A stretch of 64,000 nt of DNA from Lamellibrachia satsuma (GCA_033239005.1 BSQZ01000107.1:704501-768500); one strand, 5' to 3'; counted from the first letter of the stretch, positions 23,460 through 37,160 are shown. A program made the numbers and translations. The notes: generated from the letters alone by a model not told the origin.

Positions 23460-26400
23460 CAAGTTGACAAGTGGCAGTTGTTAATGTTATCCTTATTCCC
23501 ATCACTCACTCTTTTAGTCATACTCAAGCGCCCCAGTAAGTGAAAGGGATCATGCCTCAGTTAGACTTCCTGGTGTGTCACACACGAATGTAGGGCATAG
23601 TAAGTTTGGATATAGGAATTTAAAAAAATTCATACCATCTGACATAAGTTGAGCAGGGACATTGCCTGTTTGCTGTTATAACCTGTTGACAGTGTAACTG
23701 TGCCTAGGCTGTGGATCTTTAGATGATTTTAATAGGTGGAAGAATTTCTGGAAATTTTTTTCACCACAAGGCACGGATGCATAGTAATTCATGCAGAAAT
23801 TGATCAACATTGAGGGATATGGCACGTTCAGCCATTTTAAAAGAGTTGGAAATATGTGATTTTGACAAACCTCGACAAGCATGACGGCAGGTAAGTTTCC
23901 GAATTTTTGAAGGTCCCGTTCCTTTTTTATAATCATGCAAACCGTTAACATGGTCACCAATGTGAAACGTAACTGTAGGCTAATCGGCGCTAATTCCAAG
24001 TATAGTGCCCCAGTAAGCGAAAGGCGAGACTGCTTAATTGCCTATCACAATCACGACACTATAGTCACTGTAACACTGTCACTGTGTCAGAATAAAGTTT
24101 CACACATACATCCTCTTCAGCTATTTTAGGCTAATAGCCTTTTAGCTGGTCTTTACTGTAGTTTGTGCACATGGGTGGGAAGTTGTCATTTTGCTCAAAA
24201 GTGTAATCGCACCACGATTTGTCTCGTTTAGCTTTGAATGCATTTAGGTTGTTTTTGTCTTAAAAAGAGTCAAAACCCTTTATTTACTCGTAATTACGTA
24301 ATATATAATTGTTAAATAAGTAAAATATGTGACGCACGTGACAGCTACGAATGATACTTACGTCGTTTTGCCTTTTATGAACCTTTTTATGTTAAGGATT
24401 TTGTAATCATAGAACGCCTATTTCGAATTTACGCGCAATTTAAAACCACCCCCCCACCGGAGAATTCAAGAAAGCGGACACGGCCACGGACCAAGGAAAG
24501 GTGATGTTAGGTTTGTGGCTTAGTTAAAAAAACATTCCTGCAAGTTTTATATTTGAATAGTAAATAAATATCGTGTTATGATTGATTATGACCAGAGTAC
24601 AGTATTTTGCTATTTTTTGTGACGTAGTTGATACTATATCGGATATTAAAAATTTTTGCACGGGACCCCCTAAGTATGTTTGCCTTTTGGGGCTTTTGGG
24701 GTGTAACAGATTTTTACATTTCTTTCTAAAGATTATTTACATTTATTTCTGGGTAATTGGCCACCTTAGGCAACTAACAAATACTTAGCGACCAAATGCT
24801 AACAGTTGGACAAGTTAATTTCTAAAAATGTAATATTACATGATTATTATTGTTTTGTATTGGTGCAATATGGTGGTAATTAAATTATAAATACTCACAT
24901 ATTGTCTTGCAAAATAAAACCTTTTACTAGAAAGAACATATTTAATTTGAATAAATACGAAGTGTTTATTAAAATTATATGTTTCTATTATATTTGAAGG
25001 TTGATATCTTCCTTAGGTAATGCCTCTTTAAATTTGAGCATATTTATGTGACTTTGAGTTTTGTATTTTTTTATTAGTTTTTCTCAACTTGAATGTCACA
25101 TTACAAGTCTACACATGCAATTTTGATTTATGCAGTTTTGTGATGGCTGTTCAGTTGTCAATATTTTTTATAGAACTTCAGTATTCTTGATCATGTCTGT
25201 CCACTTTATTTTATATTCTCAACACCAAGTAAGACATTTAAGTTATAGACAGTCACATATACATGGAATTCAGTAAAAAGAAACGTTGAGTAAGCACTAA
25301 TTTAATGTATATGCAGCATGTTATATCATGTAATATCAAGTTTGTGGGGTGTGGTGGTGTAGCTGTTAGAACCTGGGTTCAAATCCTCTTGCTGCCATTT
25401 CGAAGCTTTGGCAATTCCGTTACCCGACGTTGCCACAGTTCACTTAGCTGTATAGATGAGTACCTGGCAGCATGGCAGAATACTTAGTAGTCAATAAAGC
25501 ATTGGAATAATCATGTCTGCCAGGGTATGAAGCGTAAAGCGCTTTGAACAATCCCAAGGTTTGGATACCACGCTATATAAGAACATACCGTTATTAGGTT
25601 CCACCACAAATCAATTTATTTTGTGCATTACATGCTTTCTTTTTTGAAAATATATTTTTATACATATTTACTGGTAATTATATTTCAAAATGCCTAAAAT
25701 GCAGCTACAGTACTAAGCAAATTTACAAATGTATAGTGGAGATGGCAGTGAAATAGGATCAGTGACGAAGAAGAAGGGAAAACAAAAATTGACGACCTGT
25801 ATCAGCGCCAGCCTCACCCCAGACTTCAGGAATAAAGAGGAGAACAACAAGAACACAACAATTGTGGATTATAATAAGATTCTGAAAGAAGCCAAAATCG
25901 ATTAGCATTGGGGTTAACAGCTATTTTGCTTAGTGCCTAAACATTGATATATTATAATTAAACAGAAATTCCGATGGCAGTTCATGATGACTGAGTATGA
26001 ATGGATGCGGACATTTTCACAGGTTTCCACACTGTGACTGATCAGTGCAAGTGAGATTAAATGACATGGGTTTTCATGTATTCTTGTACATTGATGTTTT
26101 TAGATCATCCTTAATGTAAGGTTAAGGCAATACTCACACTAATTTTCTTTGGGTCGTCTCTTAAAAATACATACAATACACACATATCTAAATAATAACC
26201 TTAGGTAAACATCAACATATAATTGTGTGCGTCATTTTAGCATCCAGTGGTCACCAAGATAGTTATTTACTAATGCTGATGAAATTGTTAGTTATGTGTA
26301 ATATATTATGGCATCCACCAAAATACAAAACTGTTTATGCATAAAAGGTAAATTATACTGCACAGCATCTTGATCATAAACCTAATTTGAATATAATTAA

Positions 26401-26500
26401 TGTCATAAAAATCATCTATATAATATGTGTGTACATAATAAGTATGCATGGGCAATAAGCAACCAACAATATGTGTGCTGGAATGCAAAGTATTTTAATT
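23460..26500. other. Intergenic, no gene recognised
   Basis: Apart from the SINE at 25346 and a direct repeat (GCCCCAGTAAGTGAAAGG near 23531, GCCCCAGTAAGCGAAAGG near 24008), I see only AT-rich unique sequence and short chance frames. Confidence 0.6.
25346..25590 (+). mobile_element. tRNA-derived SINE
   Basis: A box-A-like GTGGTGTAGCTGTTAGA and a box B GGTTCAAATCC (25376) head the element. A conserved body follows (AGATGAGTACCTGGCA, AAAGCGCTTTGAACAATCCC), with a tail ending GCTATATAAGAA. The body and tail resemble widespread metazoan SINE tails. Confidence 0.7.
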
Positions 26501-26571
26501 GTTTTAACATTAAATACGACGTGCAATAGAATACATAATATTAATCTCAGAATAATTTACCAGTGTCTATA

Positions 26572-26950
26572 GATGCAACCTGTCAACAGTGTGCTCATAG
26601 CACCTTGCTGATACATTCAACCTGTCAATGGTGCACTCATGCCACCTTGCTGACACATTCAACCTGTCAACGGTGCACTCATGGCACCTTGCTGATACAT
26701 TCAACCTGTCAACAGTGCATTCATGACACCCTGCTGACAAATTCAACCTGTCAATAGTGCACTCATGACACCCTGCTGACAAATGCAACCTGTAAATGGT
26801 GCACTCATGACACCGTTCTAACACATTCAACCTGTCAACTGTGCACTGATGACACCCTGCTGACAAATTCAACCTGTCAACAGTGTATACATAGCACCTT
26901 GCTGACAGATAATGAGATTCAACTTGTCAATGATGCAAACGTTGCACCTT
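26572..26950. repeat. 42-bp minisatellite, about 8-9 units
   Basis: The unit core is ATTCAACCTGTCAACAGTGC. It lies about 2 kb beyond the MKP stop codon, probably intergenic. Confidence 0.9.
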
Positions 26951-29012
26951 GCCGACAAATATGGTGTGCCAATATTAACAACCTTGTATACAGTATCATA
27001 TAAATAATTAAATAACAACAAAATAGCACATTAACATTTGTGCCATGAAATACACCGTCACATTCTGCAGGGAAATAGTTTGACACATATGGAGACTGCA
27101 TCGTGTACTTCGACAAATACACAGAATATAATGTCATCATGTTGCTCTTCCACACAAAGATAATTTTTTTTTAAATATCTCAGCATAAATTATTACCATT
27201 AAAGATACAAAGTCTGACCATTTTTATTGTACAATCATGTGATGTATTATAAACTACATATATATATATATTCTAACACCTTGGCCGTCCTAATATGTTC
27301 TTGTGACCCACAATATTCAAATATAATTTGAAGACTGAATAGTGACACACCTGCGCAATCAAGATTTTAGAATAGATATAGTTTATATTGTCACATGATT
27401 TTTAAATGATCAAACTTTATACTTTTAGATTTTTGCAACCATTAGGCTAAATTGGGTGAAACCATGCATGGCTTGTCAGCCCATGCCTTTCTTCAAGTGA
27501 ACATATTCTCTCAATGCCAGTTATACCAGTAAATGGCTATCTGGTTGGAGTATCCCATAGTGTTGAATATCCCAAAGTATATATGAAAGACACACACTGT
27601 GTGAGAAAAAATAAGGTGGTGAAAATATTAATTTTCATGAGTGATATTTCAAGATGACAGTATAAATAAATATATAGATTTTATCACATCAAACGGTGCA
27701 CTCATGAACGAGCGCTGTTCTATTAAATGTGATATGGTATTAGATGTGTGACAACCATGACAACAATGTGTGAACTGAGGTAGAGAGAATTTGTAGCTAG
27801 AACCAGGTGATTATATTTCAATACCATGCATCTTCACAATTATTCAGTTCTCACAACATACAACCCTGAGTGGCAATGGTTTCTTGCAAGTTGCCCTGCA
27901 TAGACTAATCAACTATGGTACACAACATTCCCAATTTGTTGGGAGGAAATCTATGGCAGTGTGCTATCTGGAAATGCAACTTCTCCAAATCTTATAAATA
28001 TGTTAGAATGTATAAGTTTAATTTGGTTGGGGTAAAATGAGGGTTTGCATAATAAAAATGCCAAAATTTCTCAAAGTAGATCTAAATTTAAAATATTGTA
28101 CTTCATCATGTTTTAATCTGTATTGCTGTAGTGCTGCATATACCATCAGATATTGCATAAAACATAATTTTTAGACCAATAAATCATGATATATTTCACC
28201 TCCAAAGGTAAAGATTTATTGTTCTGTGAATAATAATAATAAATACTGGCAAAATTTACTTCGTCACCAATTTGTGTATTTTAGAATATATTAAAAGGTG
28301 AATGATATGTCGATACCGATAGTAATGTTTTGTATTATTTTTTACCAACCACAATGTCATAAATACTAATAAATTGTCCATTAAAACAGTCATTCAGTTA
28401 ACCAATGAAAAATATTGCACATTTTTTTTAAAAGTAAACATTATTATTCTCACAAATTAATAACCTAGCCAGTATGGTTATCATGTGATATGTAACACAC
28501 TTCATTATGTAGACTTAGGAGCACCAAAACTATTGCAAATTCACATTTTTTGCAAATGTTCACACACATTTTGCACAAGAATGTATTTTTGTGACAAGAA
28601 AATACAGAACTTGCCTACCCATATACATATTTTTGACAATGTAGTCCTGAAAACACAGAACATGCCATAGTCTATGTATATATTCCTGACAGTCTAGTCC
28701 TGATTAATTCCTGCAGACTATTCATTGTTCACCCACCAGTACGTTGACAATGCCTATCCCCTGAGGAATGACACTCCTACGGTATTGGTATTGACACAAT
28801 GACTCTCCTCAGGCTATAGACAATTCCTGGTATTAATACATGACATTTCACGTGTCAGTACACATATTGACACAACCCTTTCAGGCTATGGACAATTCCT
28901 GGTATTTCAACGACAAGACATCAGTATCTGCAGGGACTTGGCTTGCAAACAGCATTTCATTTGACACAACAGAACAATGCATAAATAGTCAATTCCACCC
29001 GTTCTCACATCA

Positions 29013-29377
29013 TCAACTTGGTGATATGAGTGGACTAGCATAAGGAGCTGTGGGCGACCCACCGCTGGGCGAGTCAAACTGAAAGACACACGCCTGTGTT
29101 GAACACGGAGTGAGCGGCAAGTGGAAATCCTCAACCAACACACTAGACAGTGGCGCCTCCACAGTGGTGCCGAAGATCTGTGTCTCGAACTGGTGAAGCT
29201 GCTGCATGAAATTGAGGTTTGGCGCGATGAGATTGCGTCGAGACTTGACAAAATCGTAGGCAAACTCAAGAGACCAGCGTTTGTAGCACATGAGGTACGC
29301 AATGCAGATCGTTGCTGACCGGCTGATGCCCGCCTCACAGTGGACAAGAACTTTGCCTTGACCCTCTCGCACTCGTT
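29013..29377 (-). CDS. MKP exon 4: catalytic P-loop, C-terminal tail and stop
   Basis: Residues 269-389. It starts ERVREGQGKVLVHC after TTGTTTCAG and includes the HCxxGxxRS loop, RRNLIAPNLNFMQQLHQFE and the tail to ISPS and TGA. Minus-strand ATTTA motifs and a possible AATAAA (plus TTTATT near 28214) lie downstream, consistent with a 3' UTR of about 0.8 kb; this is inference. Confidence 0.95.
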
Positions 29378-29932
29378 CTGAAACAATGAACACACACTGT
29401 CTTACACTGACGAGTGACAACTCTGTAGTTGTTCTATGCAATGTAACTGAGTAGTGAATATTTTCTGTAATCTTATTTACATTGGTTTAGCAATATTTCT
29501 AAACTAAACTTGACTTAATACATTATTATATATTATTATATATAACTAAATTATTTAATATTGGTATTTTAATTATTTATTAATTTGTAGTTTAATGTAC
29601 ATTGTGCTATATTTATTTTAAAACAATTATTATTGACAGCAGTATTTTAATCTATTTATTTGTCTATTTAGCAATTTTAGACCTTGTTATTAATTTTTAA
29701 TATGCTGCAAAACCCTACCCCTTGTAGTATGTGAGACCATATGACCATGTTAATAAATGCTAATATCTTGAGATGTGTGATTATTTATGAATAAGTATGG
29801 TTATAATGCCTCTAATACATTGAGTATTGATTCACAAGCCACACAAAAGTCAATAAATACAGATATTATTCACAAAATCATCACTTACATTGTTACAGCC
29901 ATTAGTGTATTGTATTACTATCATAATATGAC

Positions 29933-29985
<53 letters not shown>

Positions 29986-32900
29986 CATGCATGTGTGTGG
30001 GCATTGTGGTGGTTGTTTATTATAATGCTACTGTAGATACATGCATGAACAGCAGGAAATACGGCACTGAGAAGGCGTTAATTAACAAACCCCTCCCCAA
30101 ATCAGTTATCATGTTTATACAACCAGTGTAAAGAAAGTGAGAAACATCTCACCACAAGAGCATCACAGGCCCACACAGCCTATTTATAAGTCTATTTACC
30201 AATAGACTCAAGCCCTGGACTTTCACATGACACATTTCATCCACCCAGCCCTAAGTAAATGGCCCACGTACATTTTATTTGTTCACACTTCCTGTGACAC
30301 CAATCCAGTAATCTGATTAGCAGGCACTCATTTCCAAACATTTCTGCATACATGTATCTAGTTGACCATAGCATCCATCCTGAAATGTCATTACAGGAGC
30401 CCTTTCTAGACCATATCTATCAACACTGTGACCACGCAACATTCTTGCAGCTTCTTATTGATCAATTATTAGCTAATTTGTGCATGAAAGCCACTACATC
30501 CGGTCACGTATACCTGAACAGAGGCTGCGTCACGGACACACAGCAAATTACAGTATTGATTTGTCTTATGTGCCACATTAGGGGGCCATCTCCCCGTCTA
30601 ACATGTCTACAATACACTGTCAGCAGTGGAACATACACTGTCAGCAGTGGAACATACACTGTCAGCAGTGGAACATACACTGTCAGCAGTGGAACATACA
30701 CTGTCAGCAGTGGAACATACATTGTCAGCAGTGGAACGTACATTGTCAGCAGTGGAACGTACACTGTCAGCAGTGGAACGTACACTGTCAGCAGTGGAAC
30801 GTACACTGTCAGCAGTGGAACATACACTGTCAGCAGTGGAACATACACTGTCAGCAGTGGAACATACACTGTCAGCAGTGGAACGTACACTGTCAGCAGT
30901 GGAACATACACCTGAGTAAACAGTAGAAAACCTAACGAGGCAACTCAAGTCACTGAGATAAAAGGCCTAATTAAATGGCTGGCCTGATTACACAGAGGCT
31001 GGTCAATACATGTGTAGATGGATTAAATTTGTGGAAAAAACTCTATGATACCACATATATTATGAAATATGTTCAGTAAATTGTGGGAATTAAGACCTAT
31101 CAGAATTCCCTGATTGTCATCTGGTAATGCATCAGATTTATAATACTTAAACAATACTCAAATGGTGATGCCCAATAGTAGTACAAAATCAGGAAAGTCA
31201 CAAACACTACAAAGTTGTAACATAATTTCTTTTTAAAATCTCATTATCTGGCATAGGTAAGTTAGACATGTTATTATTAAAAAACTCAAAATAAAATAAA
31301 ACAATGTAAAAATGACTGCTAATTACAAATATTATTAAATTTTTTTTATTTATTTTAAACAAAATTACTGAAACTTATTTTGAAAAAAATTACAAAATGG
31401 CTGATAATTACAAATCTTATTTAAAATCACAAAACTGTTTTTTAAAATCATAATGTCTAAACTACAGAATTACAGATCTATGTATCTACTTACCTATATA
31501 TTGTATTGCATCAGGAAACCATTGCAGGACATCAGCCGTGCTGTTGTCGTCGATGGGAATCTTTTTGTAGGAGAAGGGATTGTTTGTGGGAGCCCTGTCG
31601 AGGGATGAGCACACGTTGAGGAGGGCTGATATGTTGAGAGTCCTCAGAGACTGCTCCTGGGTTGCGTGGAAGGCATTGCCAAGGTACAGCCAAGGCAACA
31701 TCTCTACTGGCTCTCCCTGCAATAGGGTATCTCAGTCAGACATTGGACACAATGGTATGTATAAATAACATATACCACAGTAATTATAATTAATGAACAT
31801 ATGAGCCAGTCTCTGATAATGTGGTAATTTAAAGCATGTTAATTGATCTTTTAAAAGTGCTAAAACTTGAAAATAAAGAGGCCTATTAAAAGATGAATAA
31901 ATGTTCTATAATCAAAGATAAGAGCCACTTTTATGATAAATTCCCAGTAACAATAGTGTAAGGCCACCTCCTTTCTGCTTCATTACTTTGGAAATAAATG
32001 GTTCAGTATGCTTATGTGTTGCGTTTCATGTCATGTGTAGTATATTATTTCATGTCACTTATGTGTAGTACATTATGTCACTTATGTGTAGTATATTATG
32101 TCACTTATGTGTAGTACATTATGTCACTTTATGTGTAGTACATTATACCACTTATGTGTGGAATAGTATGTCACTTGTGCAAAACAAAGGTAATGTTTGT
32201 TACCCATGGAATTATTATTTAATGATACATTTAACTTTAAGTTAACATTTGATTGAAATGACAATCTGTCCATGTCAAGGTGCAGGTGACATGCTACAAC
32301 AGATGTACATATTTACTCCACTTTAGTATATTAAAACCCAAGGATCATTAATGTAATTGATTTTTTTGTTGCAATGTAATTGATGTTCTGTGAAAACATG
32401 TATTGTCATAGAATTGTCTAGGTGTTGTAATTGAGTTTTTATGATGGTGCATAGTTGACAATCGTAACTGAACCAAATCTCTATATTAAACATTATGAAT
32501 TACATAAAAGTTCTCATATAAATTTAAACCTACCTGGTCATCAGACAGGTGACACTTGACCGTGTCACAGGTGAGCTGTCTCCTGTGATGTGGGTGAGCA
32601 GGGAGTGAGATGAGAGACGGGTCTGTGGTACCCAGGTTTGTCAGATCCACGAGGCTTGTCATGGCATGAGGCAGCATTGACAATAAAGGTATGTCACACA
32701 GGTGAGGAAACTCTGTCTTGAAATAGGAGTAGCCACCTGTTGAAAGGACAGTGGGCAGGGGTGATTATACAATATCTCAATTAATTAATATTATTATCAC
32801 TAACCACGATGACACCCCTGAACATTTTACTGTCTGCAACATACAATTTCAATTACAGAAAGCTGAGCATTTGATGACGATGCCAGAAAGCCAATCAAAA

Positions 32901-33993
32901 TGACAGGACGTATGTTAAAAGAGTGGATTTAGAATATGTCTGGACAATATATATATAAGAAGTATTTCTTTTACAATAATTTATTACAATACACTTGTCG
33001 ATTGAAAACAACGGTAGTCAGTAGACACTATCAGCAAAAAACATACAGTTGAGTTCATAGCATAATCCACAAAAAAATGTTGGTTTTGTTAAACAATAAA
33101 ATGGATTTATTATTACCATTTATGACAGTATACACATTAATTTTTTTTCTTGAAGCACTTTTTAATATTCAAGATTGGACAGATGAGGTGTGATTTTTTA
33201 TTAAATATGCTTTTGGTGAGGTATTTTTATACCATTATTCAAGTACATATACACCATGTGTATCTTCAATTCAGCAGTTTTCAAGTTACATATATGTACT
33301 ATTAACAGGCAACATAATAAAGAATATTGTTCCACTATTGGCTGCCTAACACATTACTATATAATAAAAGTATGTATATTAAATTAATGTTTTAATACAT
33401 CACAGTCACGTCCTTGATTTTACCTTTCTGTGTTTCCCCTTAGTAATATGCAAGCCTAGAATGAAGATGATGTGGTCACTGGCAAATAGCCAATGCCCAC
33501 GTCATGACATAAACGAATATGATGCGGTTATAATGCACCTATACTATAGTCCTAGCAGATATTAGTCATCCCATATCCGGTAACTTGTCAATAATGCTGC
33601 GCCTGATAACTTACCGACGAGGTAATACACATTCTGCATCCCGGCATCTTCCCGAAGACTTTTCAGCACCAACTTCATGTTGTCGTTTTCGCTCAGCTCC
33701 GACAAATTGTTCGTGTTTTCGTCGTAGACGATGACCGCCCGGAACTCGCCCGTGACGAGCTTGGAGCGAGTCCGTGGACATCTTATGATGTGTTCCAGCG
33801 ACAACATCCCGCCCGAACGTCGCTTAATGATCGGCGGACAGTGTACATTGTGTGCCGAATTTATGTGTCCAGCGTTGAACACCATGAAAGGACGACAGTC
33901 GATTATTAATATGTCATCTGACATATCTGTTTGAAGCCAGTTCGTACAATTCACAATCACCTCCGTCGTGATTGCTTCTGCCTCTACGGCCAT
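29013..33993 (-). CDS. MAP-kinase phosphatase (DUSP1/DUSP4-type), four exons, complete
   Basis: This is a dual-specificity phosphatase that removes phosphate from the Thr and Tyr of activated MAP kinases. The closest group is the nuclear, inducible MKPs (DUSP1/2/4/5). Exons 33993-33615, 32736-32534, 31716-31494 and 29377-29013 join in phase into 389 residues plus TGA; DUSP4 is of similar length. An N-terminal rhodanese-like (CH2) domain (about residues 14-135) has a basic docking motif IIKRRSGGMLSLEHII. The catalytic domain (about 195-345) has the general-acid loop IPIDDN (Asp251) and the P-loop HCEAGISRSAT (Cys282, Arg288). The Ser/Pro-rich tail ends SPLISPS, like DUSP1. All catalytic residues are present. 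The exact vertebrate orthologue cannot be decided by eye. Confidence 0.95.
29937..29985. repeat. (AT)n(GT)n microsatellite
   Basis: About 16 AT units followed by GT units, in MKP intron 3. Confidence 0.95.
30610..30915. repeat. 21-bp minisatellite, about 14 units, in MKP intron 3
   Basis: The unit core is TGTCAGCAGTGGAACATACA; variation is limited to C/T in ACACTG or ACATTG and A/G in ACATAC or ACGTAC. All frames are open, so the long frames on both strands are artefacts. Confidence 0.95.
31494..31716 (-). CDS. MKP exon 3: first half of the phosphatase domain
   Basis: Residues 195-268 plus one base. It encodes MLPWLYLGNAFHA, LNISALLNVCSSLD and the general-acid loop KKIPIDDNSTADV. Confidence 0.95.
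32030..32175. repeat. 22-23-bp tandem repeat
   Basis: CACTTATGTGTAGTACATTA is repeated about six times, in MKP intron 2. Confidence 0.85.
32534..32736 (-). CDS. MKP exon 2: end of rhodanese domain and linker
   Basis: Residues 127-194. It starts GGYSYFKTEFPHLC, equivalent to the GGYxxFxxxxPxLC motif of MKPs, followed by a Ser/His/Pro-rich linker that ends DDQ before GTAGGT. Confidence 0.92.
33615..33993 (-). CDS. MKP exon 1: rhodanese-like domain
   Basis: Residues 1-126 plus one base. It starts at ATG (MAVEAEAITTEVIVNC) and contains LIIDCRPFMVFNAGHI, the family signature of the CH2 domain. It ends at VYYLV before GTAAGT. Confidence 0.93.
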
Positions 33994-34248
33994 TGATACG
34001 GTCTACTTTATAAGACCCTCTAGGCGCAGGGCGAAAAAATTACCTTTATCTGTCACGAAGATATCAAAATAACACTACCGTCGCCTCGATGAAGTGCGCC
34101 AGAACTACAAGTAGGATACACCTACTTCACAAGACGGGTATATCTGCCTCGTAATTTCGGGCAATGAAGAAAACATTCAACCGCGCCACTGTCAGATTTA
34201 TTAATGAATTTCCGGCATCAATGGGACCGCATCACAGCCTTTCCGAAG

Positions 34249-34301
34249 TGATGTCACGCGTCTCCAAAAATAGATCGAACTATATCGTTATCCAAAAATA
34301 G
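34249..34301 (-). promoter_or_regulatory. CRE-like site and two CArG-like boxes upstream of the MKP gene
   Basis: About 255-310 bp upstream of the MKP start codon are TGATGTCA (34249-34256) and two identical decamers CCAAAAATAG (34264-34273 and 34292-34301). They resemble CRE and SRF/MEF2 sites. Vertebrate MKP genes are immediate-early genes controlled by SRF and CREB, so the arrangement fits. The transcription start is not known. Confidence 0.45.
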
Positions 34302-35153
34302 TATTATCACTTAACATCGGTACATTTATTATAAAAGGAATACTTTGTAAACGTAATAACCCAACATCATTGTATAATGGAACTAGTTAAAAGCTTAGCG
34401 TATATCCGCGTAGTTATGCTAATGTGTCGCGCATTGATACACACATTCTATTGCGCCGAGCGGCAGCAGCTTTTGGTCAATGAATGGGCTTTGTGGTTAT
34501 CCAGAGGAAGTGAATACTACGGCGTAGGCGTACTGTTCTATTTATCTACCAGCTGGCCGTGGGCGTAGCTAATGACGTTTCATTGAATATTTGTTAATTT
34601 TAATTCTGTGTTCACATTGATACGCGCAATAGGTCAGTTTAACAGAAATGTGTGTTTCCAAGTAACATTTTAATTAAATAATTGGTTAAATATATGTTGG
34701 ATTACCCGGAAATCGGGTCGGATGAAGAAATATGCGTAACAAACTGAACATTACAGCTGTAAAGGCAGCTATAGACTCTTTGGACACGTAAAGAATTGAT
34801 TTGACTAGGACAAAAAATAAACAACACCTAAATATTCCGTTCTTTTTCTTAATATCTTAAATACCTTCTTTTTAAGTATACATGTTCAGTTATATAATAT
34901 GCTGTTCGTGCGAGCATAACAGTAGGCCTATAATCGTCAAATTTGAGGGAATTGTTTTTTACGAAGAAGGTTAATAACTAATAATACTATTGATTGTCCC
35001 CTATAAAATAATAATAAATAAACAAAAGAGCGCTAATTAATATTTTACAGACAAATACAATTTAAAGTATGTATACGTAAGTATTATGTATGTATGAATG
35101 TATGTATGCATGCATGGGCGTCCGCAGGGGTGGCACTTGCCCCCTTGATCTGG

Positions 35154-35154
<1 letters not shown>

Positions 35155-35231
<77 letters not shown>
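35155..35231. repeat. (AT)n microsatellite
   Basis: About 38 AT units. Its left flank (GGGCGTCCGCAGGGG) looks like a transposon end that recurs inverted near 63955-63980. Confidence 0.98.
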
Positions 35232-35235
<4 letters not shown>

Positions 35236-35429
35236 TATATATATTTCTTTTTTTATGCCCCTCCCTGGAAAAATTCATGCTTGCACGTTACAGTCATGAT
35301 AATATATTGATGGAATTACTTTACTTATTACATCTGAGGAAAAGATCATATCATAAAAAAAATTAACATTATTGTTGACTTATAAAAGAAATGTGTTTTG
35401 TAACTTTGTTGGAAAAAAATTTGTTTATG

Positions 35430-36345
35430 AAATATTTATATACCAAGACATTTGTTCATAGGGCATTTGATCACATTTTAAAAGTTGTAGATGCTTGTTA
35501 AAATTAATGTTTTTTTAAGGAATGTAAAGTTGTGGCTGAAGATTTGTAAGGCGTGGAGTTTCCTCTTATATTCAACCACCAAATTAACAAAACCGGGCAA
35601 ATAAATACATAATTTTTATGCACCAAGTTGTTACTTATGCAGTGTTTCGATGCTAAATCATTAGGTTTCCCCTTTATACACTAACATTTCAATATTTATA
35701 CACAATTTTTTATGTATCACTAGAGCTGACTTGCTTTTGATTCACGTTGGCACCGTAAAAGATCCCAAACTGAAGCTATTTTACTTTTCTCTGCATGCTA
35801 TATGTACACTTGGAGATGTACAGAAAAAAATAGATACATAGTCTAATGCATAGGTCCACTTGGCTGCAAGTTGCCAGCCAAACATGTTTACTTTAGACAA
35901 AGATTTGCAGAAGCCATCATTTCCATCAACTTATCACACTACTAGAGAACATTCTATTGTCTAGGCCTTCCCTCCAATTCACAGGTGCCTGAATGACCAG
36001 CCCACTCCAATTGGTACAAACATTATTAGTGCTCTATGATGTTCTCCCTCCCATTCACACATGCCTTAACCTGATCTCTATCAGGCTAATGACTGGAATA
36101 GTGACTGCAGGCCTTTTGGAAATGCCTGGGTAACGTGGGCGTGAATTATCCTGTAATACCAACTGTTAAATGAGCACTTAATTGAGAGTTAATTGGGAAT
36201 TTGCCATTTAAATTAAATTAAATTGATCCCTTTTGGTGAAATTAATTAATCAAATTAAATTAATCTAGCCTTTCTGGTAAAGTTAATTCAATTGAATTAA
36301 ATTAATTGAGTTAAATAAATTAACAATTGAAATTAACCCATGTCT
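35430..36345. repeat. Dispersed repeat, partner of 1012-1580
   Basis: Inverted relative to 1012-1150. It ends in AATTGAAATTAACCCATGTC, which resembles the AATTTAATTGCCCCATGCC end at 1564-1582 (the ends may be hAT-like CAGRCATGGG). Confidence 0.5.
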
Positions 36346-36352
36346 GATATAT

Positions 36353-36400
36353 GTATGCATGCATGCATGCATGCATGTATGCATGTATGCATGTATGTAC
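36353..36400. repeat. (GCAT)n microsatellite
   Basis: GCAT/GTAT tetranucleotides. Confidence 0.9.
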
Positions 36401-36865
36401 GTTTTAGTAGTACATGGCCCCTGTAGTGGCCAGCTTCTGTCTAATTAGTTGCTTAAATTCTAGCCGATAAATTGTCAGCATGACGTCTCGCAGACTTGAT
36501 ATCGTCGTTAGTTCGGCACGCTGTGATGTCGATTGCAAAACCGCCGGCACTGGCCTGCCAGGTAGATCTGTCTTCGGCAACTGTTTGCTAATTAAGGGGC
36601 AATGCCATATGTATTCCTTGAAATGCCTTGATGACATCCTTACACCCAGTTTACGTCTGCCAAATGGGCGTTTTCCTTCGGGAGGCTGGACAAACGTTAC
36701 ACATGCATGATGCATGATGCTAAAACAACCCAGTGGCCACTGTTTGGGAATGTTCCTCAGTTCTGTTGGCATCTTGACTTGTTTTATTCACGCTGGATGG
36801 AAAGGTTTTGCAAAGGTATTGGTCGGTCATATTCCCATGTTATACAACGTATGATGGCAGGACGT

Positions 36866-36870
36866 ACACA

Positions 36871-36914
<44 letters not shown>

Positions 36915-36920
36915 CACACA
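36866..36920. repeat. (ACGC)n microsatellite
   Basis: About 12 ACGC units, then CACACA. Confidence 0.95.
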
Positions 36921-37077
36921 CTATAGCAATAAGGGTCAGAACACGAAGTGTAACATTGTTAATCATTATAGATTAACTACGAGATCGAAAAATTCAGAGA
37001 CTCGGGACATTTAAATTATATAAAACCCCGACCTAGCTACGTACCAGATAACAAATGAAAATAGTTGTAGGCCTACA

Positions 37078-37160
37078 TGCACACGCACACACACACGCAC
37101 ACGCACACACGCACACGCACACACACACGCGCACGCACACGCGCACGCACACGCACACGC

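Noticed and set aside
23676..23999. Minus-strand frame of 107 codons
   Set aside because: No recognisable family; it lies between two GCCCCAGTAAG direct repeats and may be part of an old element, but I cannot name it.
25346..25420. Functional tRNA gene
   Set aside because: A- and B-box-like sequences are present, but no cloverleaf can be folded, and the body and tail are those of a SINE.
30352..30948. Long open frames on both strands over the 21-bp array
   Set aside because: All frames are open because the period is a multiple of three and no unit contains a stop. The array is inside MKP intron 3.
36404..36772. Minus-strand frame of 122 codons with GKRPFGRRKLG
   Set aside because: The basic motif faintly recalls the end of LINE ORF2 proteins, but nothing else in the frame or flanks supports it.
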